Shown: piece after piece, positions 6,658-14,936 of the stretch
How the letters are laid out: the number at the start of each line of letters is the position of its first letter
Position numbering within the stretch: position 1 is the first letter of the stretch
Assembly: GCF_021183825.1 (NCBI RefSeq)
Contig: NZ_CP089211.1
Coordinates: 496,001 to 560,000, forward strand
DNA: 64,000 nucleotides
Direction of reading: 5' to 3'
Source: Sinomicrobium kalidii
GTDB taxonomy: Bacteria; Bacteroidota; Bacteroidia; Flavobacteriales; Flavobacteriaceae
Made by a program: the position numbers and the translations under genes
The notes under the pieces: model-generated
What the model was told of the DNA's origin: nothing
The model's input: the letters and a program-made list of their open reading frames with translations, nothing else
The model's database searches: none

Positions 6658-8004
6658 ATGATAACAGGTATTGCCATGACCAGACAAGAACTTTCCGGAA
6701 AGCTGCTTTCGATACAACAACTCCCTTCCCTTTTTTTCCTGGGCAAATGGATAATGCTGTCCGCACTGGTCGGTATTTTAGCGGGTACGGCCTCTGCATT
6801 TTTTCTCATTGCTCTCAACTGGGCCACAGATTACCGGGAGGCCCATACCTGGATCATCTGGCTGCTTCCCCTGGGGGGACTGATCATAGGATTGAGTTAT
6901 CACTATTGGGGGCAGGACGTGGTAAAAGGAAATAACCAGCTCCTTGAAGAATTTTACAGCCCGAAACAGATCATCCCGCTCAAAATGGCCCCTCTGGTCC
7001 TGTTCGGCACCGTGGTCACCCATTTTTTCGGAGGGTCGGCAGGCCGTGAAGGTACTGCAGTCCAAATGGGAGGCGCCATTGCCGATCAGTTTACCCGGCT
7101 GTTCCGCATGCGGCCCAGGGACAGGAAGATACTACTCATTATCGGGATCAGCGCCGGGTTTGCCTCGGTCTTCGGCACACCGCTTGCCGGGGCGGTCTTT
7201 GCCCTCGAAGTCCTTGTGATCGGCAGGATGCGCTACGAGGCCCTCCTGCCCAGTTTTATCACTGCGGTCATTGCCGATTTTGTTTGTCGCTGGTGGCAGG
7301 TAGGCCATACTCACTACCATATCGCCGTAGTCCCTCAAATGCAGTTTTCCTTTTTGATGTGGGCAATCCTTGCCGGAATTTTTTTCGGACTGGCGGCACT
7401 CGCCTTTTCCCGTTCTACCCATTTCTTCGGCAACCTGTTCGGGACGAAAATAAAATATCCGCCCTTACGCCCCGTCATCGGCGGAGTGGTTATCGCCCTG
7501 GTCGTTTTCTTTATGGGCACCACAAAATATATAGGGCTGGGCATTCCCACGATCGTGGACGCTTTTGAAACAGAACTCCCGCCCTACGACTTTATCCTGA
7601 AAATATTTTTAACCGCATTCACTCTCGGGGCAGGTTTTAAGGGCGGTGAAGTTACACCCCTGTTCTTTATCGGGGCCACCCTGGGGAATGCCCTGGCCAT
7701 CTTTATCCCCCTGCCCGCCGCATTGCTCGCCGGAATGGGGTTTGTCGCCGTTTTTTCGGGAGCTACGAATACGCCCATTGCCTGCACCATTATGGGCATA
7801 GAACTCTTCGGTATTCAAAGCGGTATGTTCATAGCCATAGCCTGTGTTACGGCTTACATCTTCTCCGGGCATTCGGGCATTTATTCCTCACAAATTATCG
7901 GCAGTCCGAAACACCTCTTTTACGGCAGGGACCGCGGAAAAACATTAACAGAGGTGGACAAAAAACACAAACAAACATCAAAAAAAGACTTGCGGGGACT
8001 TTAA
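6658..8004 (+). CDS. CLC-family fluoride/proton antiporter (CLC-F / EriC-F type)
   Basis: A 448-residue CLC-family membrane protein. The proton-gate motif GREGT is at residues 129-133, and the C-terminal filter region reads FKGGEVTPLFFIGA. The chloride-type GSGIP signature is replaced by GNN at residues 91-93 (VVKGNNQLLEEF), the substitution described for fluoride-selective CLC-F proteins. The fluoride riboswitch directly upstream agrees. The protein should sit in the inner membrane and export fluoride in exchange for protons. A second start (ATG at 6676, giving MTRQELSGK) is equally plausible. The first ATG lies 13 bases after the platform hairpin, consistent with control at translation or at early elongation. 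Confidence 0.9.
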   Translation: MITGIAMTRQELSGKLLSIQQLPSLFFLGKWIMLSALVGILAGTASAFFLIALNWATDYREAHTWIIWLLPLGGLIIGLSYHYWGQDVVKGNNQLLEEFYSPKQIIPLKMAPLVLFGTVVTHFFGGSAGREGTAVQMGGAIADQFTRLFRMRPRDRKILLIIGISAGFASVFGTPLAGAVFALEVLVIGRMRYEALLPSFITAVIADFVCRWWQVGHTHYHIAVVPQMQFSFLMWAILAGIFFGLAALAFSRSTHFFGNLFGTKIKYPPLRPVIGGVVIALVVFFMGTTKYIGLGIPTIVDAFETELPPYDFILKIFLTAFTLGAGFKGGEVTPLFFIGATLGNALAIFIPLPAALLAGMGFVAVFSGATNTPIACTIMGIELFGIQSGMFIAIACVTAYIFSGHSGIYSSQIIGSPKHLFYGRDRGKTLTEVDKKHKQTSKKDLRGL

Positions 8005-8227
8005 CCGGGTAACAGTGGCCGGGATATTCGGTTTTCGGTAATCAGTACCTGCCGTTACCGGTTTCAAAACAGCAAAAACCAGGCTTATTCAGACATGGCC
8101 GAATCAGTAACCTGTAACGTGCTACCTGCAAACCGGAAATCTGTTCTTCATGCAATAGTTAAACCCTCCCCCTGGCCTTTGCCGACTAAAAACAATACGC
8201 TAAATTGTACCCTTTAAACACCTGCTT

Positions 8228-9097
8228 ATGGAAAAGAAAGGAAACGATTCGGGTTACCGTCAAACCATAGAAATCCCCCGGAGTATACAATATACGGGCA
8301 AATTTCTTCAATTACTCTCCCCTGCCCTGGCCACAAAGTTCGCCACCCGGCTTTTCACCTCCCCTTTAAAATACAAAATTCCGAAACGGGAGGAACACAT
8401 GGATGAACAAAGTAAACAGACCCGAAAAGCCGTAGCTTCCATCGATAAGGAGATCGTGGTATATGAATATGGCGACAGTCCGAAGAAAATATTACTGGTT
8501 CACGGATGGAGCGGCAGAGGCACGCAACTGGTGAAAATTGCCGATGCTTTGTGTAAAGCCGGGTATGCTACCATAAGTTTTGACGCTCCCGCACACGGCA
8601 AGGCAGGAGGAAAAGACTCCAATATGCTCGAATTTATCGAAGCGGCAATGCTGCTCGAAAAGGAATACGGGCCTTTTGAAGCCGCAGTAGGCCATTCCCT
8701 CGGGGGAATGACCCTGCTCAATGCGGTAAAGAAAAAATCGGACATCCGGAAACTGGTCATCATAGGTTCCGGGGATATGGTATCGGATATTGCCCTCGAC
8801 TTTGTGCGGACACTGGGGTTAAAGGATGAAATAAGTTACAGCATGAAAAGCGCATTCGACCGGCAGATGGGTTTTGACATCGATGACCTTTCCGCCAGTA
8901 TTGCCGCCCGTGACGTACACACTCCCGTATTGATCGTACATGATGAGGATGACCGGGACGTACCGGTAAGTGCGGCAAAGCATATCCTGGAAAACCTGAG
9001 TGACGGAGAACTGATGATCACTACCGGCCTCGGCCACAGAAAAATTCTCGGGGATACACGGGTCATTCAGAAAATCATTACCTTTATCAAAAATTAA
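8228..9097 (+). CDS. Alpha/beta hydrolase
   Basis: A 289-residue cytosolic hydrolase. The oxyanion motif HGWSGRG is at residues 92-98, the nucleophile elbow GHSLGG has Ser157, the likely acid is Asp242 in HDEDDRDVP, and the catalytic His270 lies in GLGHRKIL. The triad is therefore complete. The first 75 residues form an extension with no signal peptide before the hydrolase core. Esterase or thioesterase activity is likely, but the substrate cannot be read. The collagen-like lipoprotein gene starts 10 bases after its stop, so the two may be co-transcribed. The 223 bases upstream hold no gene or clear promoter. Confidence 0.85.
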   Translation: MEKKGNDSGYRQTIEIPRSIQYTGKFLQLLSPALATKFATRLFTSPLKYKIPKREEHMDEQSKQTRKAVASIDKEIVVYEYGDSPKKILLVHGWSGRGTQLVKIADALCKAGYATISFDAPAHGKAGGKDSNMLEFIEAAMLLEKEYGPFEAAVGHSLGGMTLLNAVKKKSDIRKLVIIGSGDMVSDIALDFVRTLGLKDEISYSMKSAFDRQMGFDIDDLSASIAARDVHTPVLIVHDEDDRDVPVSAAKHILENLSDGELMITTGLGHRKILGDTRVIQKIITFIKN

Positions 9098-9107
9098 AAC
9101 AAAAGCG

Positions 9108-9644
9108 ATGAAAAAAATTCTTGCATTATTATTGGTAACTCCCCTGATTTTTATTTCATGCGAAGGCGATCAAGGACCTCCCGGGCCTCCCGGAGAAGAT
9201 GGTCTGGATGGTGGTCAGGGAAGAATATATGAAGTAAGTGTTGATCAGTTTGAGTATATTGAAGGAGATAATATATACAGTGCCATATTTGATTTCTCGG
9301 ATGTCTTTAGTGAATCTCACAATGTATTCGTATATCACTTGCTCGTAATTGAAGACGATCAGGGTAATCCGGTAGACAGTTGGGATTTACTACCCTATAG
9401 CGTGTTTACCGATCAGGGAACATTCCAATATTCCTTTAATCATACTTCTTTTGACCTGGAAATATTAATCAATGGAGATTATGACCTTTCCAACATAAGC
9501 ACAGCTTATACACAAGACCAGATTTTCAGGGTTGTTGTTACCAATAATACGATAGAGGAGGTAGCAAATATCAACAATATGGAAGAAGTAATGAAAACCC
9601 TTAAAATAAACAATATAGAGCAACTAAATATCAGGAAGAACTAA
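9108..9644 (+). CDS. Lipoprotein with a short collagen-like Gly-X-Y stretch
   Basis: The signal peptide ends in LIFISC (lipid Cys18). It is followed at residues 20-38 by six Gly-X-Y triplets (GDQGPPGPPGEDGLDGGQG) and a 140-residue acidic beta-rich domain that I do not recognise. Short collagen-like tracts just after the lipid anchor are common in Flavobacteriia surface lipoproteins and probably act as a stalk. Base composition is visibly more AT-rich than the neighbours, with codons such as ATA, TAT and GAT frequent, which suggests a separate origin. A strong terminator follows at 9688. Function unknown. Confidence 0.75.
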   Translation: MKKILALLLVTPLIFISCEGDQGPPGPPGEDGLDGGQGRIYEVSVDQFEYIEGDNIYSAIFDFSDVFSESHNVFVYHLLVIEDDQGNPVDSWDLLPYSVFTDQGTFQYSFNHTSFDLEILINGDYDLSNISTAYTQDQIFRVVVTNNTIEEVANINNMEEVMKTLKINNIEQLNIRKN

Positions 9645-9687
9645 TCAAAAGAGACCTTTGTTTTAGTCAATTTGAAACAAATATAGC

Positions 9688-9727
9688 GAAACCGATAGGC
9701 CATTCAATACCTATCGGTTTCTTTTTT
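9688..9727 (+). terminator. Intrinsic terminator after the collagen-like lipoprotein gene
   Basis: A perfect 12-bp stem GAAACCGATAGG (9688-9699) / CCTATCGGTTTC (9710-9721), with a 10-base loop, is followed by six T residues (9722-9727). Confidence 0.9.
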
Positions 9728-9757
9728 GAGTTAAGTAATTTTATAGCTGTATTTTTA
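9725..9757 (+). promoter_or_regulatory. Candidate msrB promoter
   Basis: TTTG (9725-9728) and TATTTTTA (9750-9757) are spaced 21 bases apart, one mismatch from the Bacteroidota consensus. They overlap the end of the preceding terminator. The msrB ATG is 28 bases downstream of the -7 box. Confidence 0.4.
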
Positions 9758-9784
9758 CAGTACCAAACTTTTATTCCCTCCGCT

Positions 9785-10183
9785 ATGAAAAACAAAGAGT
9801 ATCCCGTTACTAAAACCGACGAAGAATGGAAAACACAGCTCTCCCCGGAAGCCTACCGGGTATTGCGCGGCGGCGGTACGGAATTTCCCCATTCCGGGGA
9901 ATACAACCTTCATTTTGAGAACGGCACCTATTCCTGTAAAGCCTGCAACACCCCCTTGTTCAAAAGTGATTATAAATTCCGGAGCAATTGCGGCTGGCCG
10001 AGTTTTGACCAGGCCCTGGACGGTGCCATCGAGTACCTGAAAGACACTTCGCACGGTATGCTCCGTACGGAAATCCGCTGTGCCAACTGCGGCGGCCATC
10101 TGGGTCATGTTTTTGACGACGGGCCTACTGAAACCCGAACAAGATACTGTGTAAACTCCGCCGGACTGGACTTCAGGAAATAA
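9785..10183 (+). CDS. msrB: Peptide-methionine (R)-S-oxide reductase MsrB
   Basis: A 132-residue protein of standard length. The structural zinc is held by Cys51, Cys54 (CKAC) and Cys99, Cys102 (CANC). The SNCGWPSF motif (residues 68-75), CGGHLGHVFDDGP, and RYCVNSAGL with catalytic Cys122 complete the family signature. Cys69 could be a resolving cysteine. There is no signal peptide, so it repairs oxidised methionine residues in cytosolic proteins. It is a monocistronic gene between a terminator and the pruA promoter region. Confidence 0.95.
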   Translation: MKNKEYPVTKTDEEWKTQLSPEAYRVLRGGGTEFPHSGEYNLHFENGTYSCKACNTPLFKSDYKFRSNCGWPSFDQALDGAIEYLKDTSHGMLRTEIRCANCGGHLGHVFDDGPTETRTRYCVNSAGLDFRK

Positions 10184-10333
10184 ACTATATTCCACTGTTT
10201 TCCTGTCCTGAAACACACTTTTCACAACACATGTATACTGTTAATTAACAGATGTTTAACACCCACTTCAACCCCTTTTCCCCGGGGGTAAAAATTTCTT
10301 TGATAAATGCGTCTAAAACCTTTTCGTATTTCT

Positions 10334-10341
10334 TACCTTTG
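10334..10341 (+). promoter_or_regulatory. -7 promoter box for pruA
   Basis: TACCTTTG matches TAnnTTTG and lies 88 bases before the pruA ATG. No clean TTTG was found at the -33 spacing. The 245-base gap from msrB to pruA otherwise shows an AT-rich leader and no open frame. Confidence 0.4.
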
Positions 10342-10428
10342 ACCCATATTGTGCTGTACAATATATTCCCTGAAAAGATATTCGGGACTTTAAAAGGAAA
10401 CACTAAACATTAAAATTTGATCTTAGAA

Positions 10429-12054
10429 ATGGGAAAAGGTTTTTTTCATGTCCCTGTGGCAGTCAATGAACCCGTAAAGTCATATGCCCCGGGGAGCCCC
10501 GAAAGAGAAGAGGTGTTAAATCAGTACAAAGCCTATTTTAACGGTTCGGAAGATATTCCCATGTACATAGGGAACGAGGAGATCCGTACCGGGAACACCA
10601 GGTCCATTGCGCCTCCGCATGACCACCAGCACGTTATAGGCCAGTACCACCTCGCTGAAAAATCGCATATAGAAAAAGCCATTGCTACGGCACTGGAAGC
10701 CCGTAAAAAGTGGGCCGCACTGCCCTGGGAACAACGGGCAGCCGTGTTCCTTCGGGCAGCCGATCTGTTTGCAGGCCCCTACCGGGCCAAAATGAATGCG
10801 GCCACCATGATAGGACAGTCCAAGAACATCCACCAGGCCGAGATCGATTCGGCATGTGAGATCGTGGATTTCCTGCGGTTTAACGTGGAATATATGTCGC
10901 AGATATACAACGACCAGCCCGAATCGTCCGAAGGTGTCTGGAACCGGGTGGAATACAGGCCTCTCGAAGGTTTTGTATATGCCATTACCCCGTTCAACTT
11001 CACGGCCATTGCCGGGAACCTTCCCTCCAGTGCAGCACTCATGGGTAACGTTGTAGTGTGGAAACCCAGCGACAGCCAGATATTCTCTGCAAAGGTCATA
11101 ACAGACGTATTCAGGGAAGCAGGAGTGCCCGACGGAGTGATCAACGTGGTTTACGGCGATCCGGCCATGATCACCGATACCATCCTGGCCAGTCCTGATT
11201 TTACGGGAATACACTTTACAGGGTCAACCAATGTATTCAAGAACATATGGTCCAAAATAGGCGCCAATATACATACTTACAAAACGTACCCGAGGATTGT
11301 AGGTGAAACGGGAGGAAAAGACTTTATCATTGCCCACCCGAGCTCCAAAGCAAAACAGGTGGCCACAGCCATTTCCAGGGGTGCTTTTGAATTCCAGGGA
11401 CAAAAGTGCAGCGCCGCTTCGAGAGTGTACCTGCCTGCATCCATGGCCGATGAAGTACTGAATTTCGTAAAGGCGGATGTGGAGTCCTTCAAAATGGGAT
11501 CGCCCGAAGATATGGGCAATTTCATTACCGCCGTTATCCACGAAGGTTCTTTTGACAAACTGGCCAGCTATATCGATCAGGCCAAAACAGACCAGGATGC
11601 GGAGATCATTGCCGGCGGGAACTACGACAAATCAAAGGGCTACTTTATAGAACCTACGGTTATTCGTACCACCAATCCGCAGTACAAGACCATGACCACC
11701 GAACTGTTCGGTCCGGTAGTTACGGTTTATGTCTATGAAGATGAAAAATGGGAAGAAGCCCTTCAACTGGTGGATACCACATCGGAATACGGACTTACGG
11801 GCGCTGTTTTTGCCAACGACCGTTACGTCGTGGAACAGGCTACCAAGGCCCTGCAAAACAGTGCGGGTAATTTCTATATCAACGACAAGCCTACGGGAGC
11901 CGTTGTAGGACAACAGCCATTCGGCGGTGCCAGGGCATCCGGAACCAATGACAAGGCTGGTTCCGCACTTAATCTCCTGCGGTGGGTTTCCACACGCCTC
12001 ATCAAGGAAACTTTTGTATCGGCCGAAGATTACCGTTACCCGTTCCTCGGATAG
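10429..12054 (+). CDS. pruA: L-glutamate gamma-semialdehyde dehydrogenase (1-pyrroline-5-carboxylate dehydrogenase)
   Basis: A 541-residue aldehyde dehydrogenase matching stand-alone bacterial PruA enzymes. Visible landmarks are the N-terminus MGKGFFHVPVAVNEPVKSYA, AITPFNFTAIAGNLP, FTGSTNVF, the general-base region VGETGGKDFIIAHP (Glu293), and the catalytic cysteine in FQGQKCSAASRVY (Cys327). It oxidises glutamate semialdehyde to glutamate with NAD+, the second step of proline breakdown. A TTG codon 12 bases upstream would add four residues; the ATG at 10429 gives the usual N-terminus. No proline dehydrogenase is adjacent. A terminator follows at 12089. Confidence 0.96.
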   Translation: MGKGFFHVPVAVNEPVKSYAPGSPEREEVLNQYKAYFNGSEDIPMYIGNEEIRTGNTRSIAPPHDHQHVIGQYHLAEKSHIEKAIATALEARKKWAALPWEQRAAVFLRAADLFAGPYRAKMNAATMIGQSKNIHQAEIDSACEIVDFLRFNVEYMSQIYNDQPESSEGVWNRVEYRPLEGFVYAITPFNFTAIAGNLPSSAALMGNVVVWKPSDSQIFSAKVITDVFREAGVPDGVINVVYGDPAMITDTILASPDFTGIHFTGSTNVFKNIWSKIGANIHTYKTYPRIVGETGGKDFIIAHPSSKAKQVATAISRGAFEFQGQKCSAASRVYLPASMADEVLNFVKADVESFKMGSPEDMGNFITAVIHEGSFDKLASYIDQAKTDQDAEIIAGGNYDKSKGYFIEPTVIRTTNPQYKTMTTELFGPVVTVYVYEDEKWEEALQLVDTTSEYGLTGAVFANDRYVVEQATKALQNSAGNFYINDKPTGAVVGQQPFGGARASGTNDKAGSALNLLRWVSTRLIKETFVSAEDYRYPFLG

Positions 12055-12088
12055 ATCAATAACTTCGGACGAATATCATAAAATCAAC

Positions 12089-12119
12089 ATCCCTGCCGTG
12101 CTCCGGCGGGGATTTTTTT
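12089..12119 (+). terminator. Intrinsic terminator of pruA
   Basis: ATCCCTGCCG (12089-12098) pairs with CGGCGGGGAT (12104-12113) through one G-T pair, with a 5-base loop, and is followed by seven T residues. Confidence 0.9.
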
Positions 12120-12276
12120 GCTTTCGCTTTACTGCACATTCCCTTTATTCATGCCCCTTTCCGGCGATTAAGTGTTGAATTCGACATTTAACAAACATTT
12201 AACCCTCTCCCCTTAAACCTTGACCTACATTTACGATCTAACTAAAAAATCCTAAAAAAAGTAACTCACCTAAGTA

Positions 12277-14739
12277 ATGAAAAAGACCTTATTATTACTG
12301 AGTATTTTCCTTTTACAATACTCTTTTGCACAGCAGTCAGATTCCGGAACAGTAACACTCACCGGGAAAGTTGTAGATGCCGAGACCAAAGAACCACTGG
12401 AATTTGCCACTCTTGTTGTGCGCAGCCTCGACAACCCCGAAAAAGTTAGCGGGGGAATGACTGATACGGAAGGAAAATTTAAAGTAACGGTAAGTGCCGG
12501 AAATTATGATGTAAGCGTGGAATTCATGTCTTACAAATCCTATACATTAAAAAGCCAATCCCTCACCGGTTCCAAAGATTTCGGGACTATTACACTTGAA
12601 CTCGATGTTGCGCAACTCAATGAAGTAGAGGTTGTAGGCGAAAAAACCACTGTGCAACTGCGCCTGGACAAAAAAATATATAACATCGGTACGGATCTTA
12701 CCACTCAAGGAGCTTCTATTTCCGATGCACTTGACAACGTTCCCTCGGTAACAGTAGATGTAGATGGTACCATCGCCCTTCGTGGTAACGACAATGTGCG
12801 TATCCTTATAAACGGGAAGCCTTCAGCCATGGCCGGTTTTGGAGACACCAACATCTTTCAGCAACTCCCTGCCGATGCCATTGAAAGTGTAGAAGTAATC
12901 ACAAGCCCGTCGGCACGCTACGATGCCGAAGGTACGGCCGGTATCCTTAACATCATCTTAAAGAAAGATGAAATACTGGGATTTAACGGTTCTGTTTCCC
13001 TTAGGACCGGGATACCTGAAAACCATAACCTTTCTGCCAACATTAATTACAGGAGAAAAAAATTCAACATCTTTAACACCACAGGTGTCTACTACCGAAA
13101 ATCCCCGGGGAATGCTTTTTATGAGAACCGTTATTTAGGTGACAGCGTAGATGTAGACCACACTCTGGAAGACAGGGATAGAGATCGCCGATACAGAGGT
13201 ATTAATACCAACCTGGGAATAGAATATTACCTCACCGAAAACTCTTCTATTACCGGAAGTGTTTTTGGCAGATTGGGTGATGACAAGAGTATTGTAGAGA
13301 ATACGACCTCACGTTTCCTTAATGGCGAAACGGTAAACGAAACTTCCAGGGTAGAAACCGAAGGGGAAAAAGACACCAGCATACAGTTTGCGGTGAATTA
13401 TATAAATAATTTTAATGATGAAGGACACAAATTAACCGCTGATTTTCAATATTCGTATGACAAAGAAGACCGTCCTACTTTTATTGAGGAAAATCTGTTT
13501 TATCCTACCGAAGGTTTAATGGCGAGGGAACAGATTTTTCAAAATGAAAAACAAAATGAATACCTTATTCAGGCCGATTATGTATTGCCGATGGGTGACG
13601 CTCAGTTTGAAGCCGGTTTCAGGAGTAATATGGAAAACGAGGTGACGGATTATGCACTGGAACAATACAATTTAAACACGGGGGAATACGAACCCAACTT
13701 AGGACTTACCAATATTTTTGATTACACCGAAAACGTACACGCCCTCTACACACAATACGGCAACAAAATAGGAAAATTGTCCTTTTTATTGGGCCTGCGT
13801 TTAGAGAATACCGTTTTAAAAGGAAAGGTAACAGGCGAAGATTCGGCTATCGACCTCCCTTACGAGCCCAATTTTGACAAAAATTATGTCGGCCTCTTCC
13901 CTACTGTAAACCTGATTTATGAACTGGGCGAAGAAGAAGACCTCTCTGTGGGATATAACCGCCGTATTAACCGCCCCAGGGGCTGGTTCATCAACCCGTT
14001 TCCCTCCCGCGACAGCCGTACTAACATTTTCCAGGGAAATCCGGATTTAGACCCGGCCTTTTCCGATGCTTTTGATGTGGGCTATTTAAAAAGATGGGGG
14101 AACCTCACCTTTTCCACCTCGGTCTATTTTCAACACGAAACCGAGTCGTTTGAATTTATCCAAGAAGATACCGGTCTGACTACTGAAGATGGCGTAGCTA
14201 TTATTCGTTCCATACCCATTAACCTTTCCAGTGAGGATCGTTTTGGAGGTGAGTTCAGTATCATGTACAACCCCTCAAGAAAAGTGAGGCTCAATACCAG
14301 TTTCAACATATTTAAATCTCAAACCGACGGGGAGTTTAACGGTATAGACTACAGTGCTGAAAATACCAGTTGGTTTTCCAGGTTAAGTGCCAATATCACC
14401 TTACCTGCCAAAATACAATGGCAAACCACCGGTTTTTACAGAGGTCCTTCTAAAACCGCCATTTCCGAAAGAAAAGGTATGTTCGGACTTAACATGGCCG
14501 TGAGCAAAGACCTTATTAAAGACAAGGCCACAATCAACCTGAACGTAAGCGACTTGTTCAACAGCCGTAAAATGAGGTCATATACCTTTACCGATGACTT
14601 TACTTCTGACAGTGAAAACCAATGGAGAGAACGTCAGTTCACGCTCTCTTTCACCTATCGTTTTAATCAGCCTAAAGAAGAAAGAAGAGGCAAAGGAAAT
14701 GGAAATATGAACGAAGACATGGGAGGTTTTGAAGGGTAA
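12277..14739 (+). CDS. TonB-dependent-receptor-like outer-membrane barrel protein with carboxypeptidase-D-like N-domain
   Basis: An 820-residue protein. A signal peptide (KKTLLLLSIFLLQYSFAQQ) is followed by a CarboxypepD_reg-like beta-sandwich at residues 27-105, a plug-like domain at about 115-235 (VTVDVDGTIALRGNDNVRIL, SVEVITSPSARYDAEGTAGI), and a long barrel. The barrel contains VGYNRRINRPRGWFINPFPS and FQGNPDLDPAFSDAFDVGY, typical of the outer-membrane beta-barrel family 3. There is no STN domain and no SusD partner, so it is not a glycan importer of the SusC type. The cargo is unknown and could be a metal complex or peptide. It is monocistronic with a terminator at 14811. Confidence 0.88.
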   Translation: MKKTLLLLSIFLLQYSFAQQSDSGTVTLTGKVVDAETKEPLEFATLVVRSLDNPEKVSGGMTDTEGKFKVTVSAGNYDVSVEFMSYKSYTLKSQSLTGSKDFGTITLELDVAQLNEVEVVGEKTTVQLRLDKKIYNIGTDLTTQGASISDALDNVPSVTVDVDGTIALRGNDNVRILINGKPSAMAGFGDTNIFQQLPADAIESVEVITSPSARYDAEGTAGILNIILKKDEILGFNGSVSLRTGIPENHNLSANINYRRKKFNIFNTTGVYYRKSPGNAFYENRYLGDSVDVDHTLEDRDRDRRYRGINTNLGIEYYLTENSSITGSVFGRLGDDKSIVENTTSRFLNGETVNETSRVETEGEKDTSIQFAVNYINNFNDEGHKLTADFQYSYDKEDRPTFIEENLFYPTEGLMAREQIFQNEKQNEYLIQADYVLPMGDAQFEAGFRSNMENEVTDYALEQYNLNTGEYEPNLGLTNIFDYTENVHALYTQYGNKIGKLSFLLGLRLENTVLKGKVTGEDSAIDLPYEPNFDKNYVGLFPTVNLIYELGEEEDLSVGYNRRINRPRGWFINPFPSRDSRTNIFQGNPDLDPAFSDAFDVGYLKRWGNLTFSTSVYFQHETESFEFIQEDTGLTTEDGVAIIRSIPINLSSEDRFGGEFSIMYNPSRKVRLNTSFNIFKSQTDGEFNGIDYSAENTSWFSRLSANITLPAKIQWQTTGFYRGPSKTAISERKGMFGLNMAVSKDLIKDKATINLNVSDLFNSRKMRSYTFTDDFTSDSENQWRERQFTLSFTYRFNQPKEERRGKGNGNMNEDMGGFEG

Positions 14740-14810
14740 GATCAATGCGCTTTCGATCTGTCTCCTTTGAACAGAGGCTTTATTTTTCCGTTTTGGAAAT
14801 AGAAAATAAC

Positions 14811-14844
14811 AGAGGGTGTCTTCAAAAAAAGACGCCCTCTTTTC
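14811..14844 (+). terminator. Intrinsic terminator of the barrel-protein gene
   Basis: AGAGGGTGTC (14811-14820) pairs with GACGCCCTCT (14831-14840) through one G-T pair, followed by TTTCTT. Confidence 0.85.
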
Positions 14845-14888
14845 TTATATGGTTTTGTAGCCTAAAATCCGGTTTTTAATAAAAGAAT

Positions 14889-14912
14889 GTCACAAGTCTG
14901 GAGACTTGCGAC
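14889..14912. repeat. REP-like palindrome
   Basis: The near-perfect palindrome contains CAAGTCT (14893-14899) and AGACTTG (14902-14908) with a 2-base centre, flanked by GTC and GAC. I recall similar CAAGTCTCCAGACTTG elements scattered through Bacteroidota intergenic regions. It lies just past the stop of the MocR-like gene and, read on the minus strand, might serve as a weak terminator. Confidence 0.4.
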
Positions 14913-14936
14913 GGGTACGGGATATATTATGACGTT

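Noticed and set aside
8045..8060. Possible terminator CGGTAA/TTACCG after the CLC gene
   Set aside because: The stem is short and not followed by T residues, so it was not listed.
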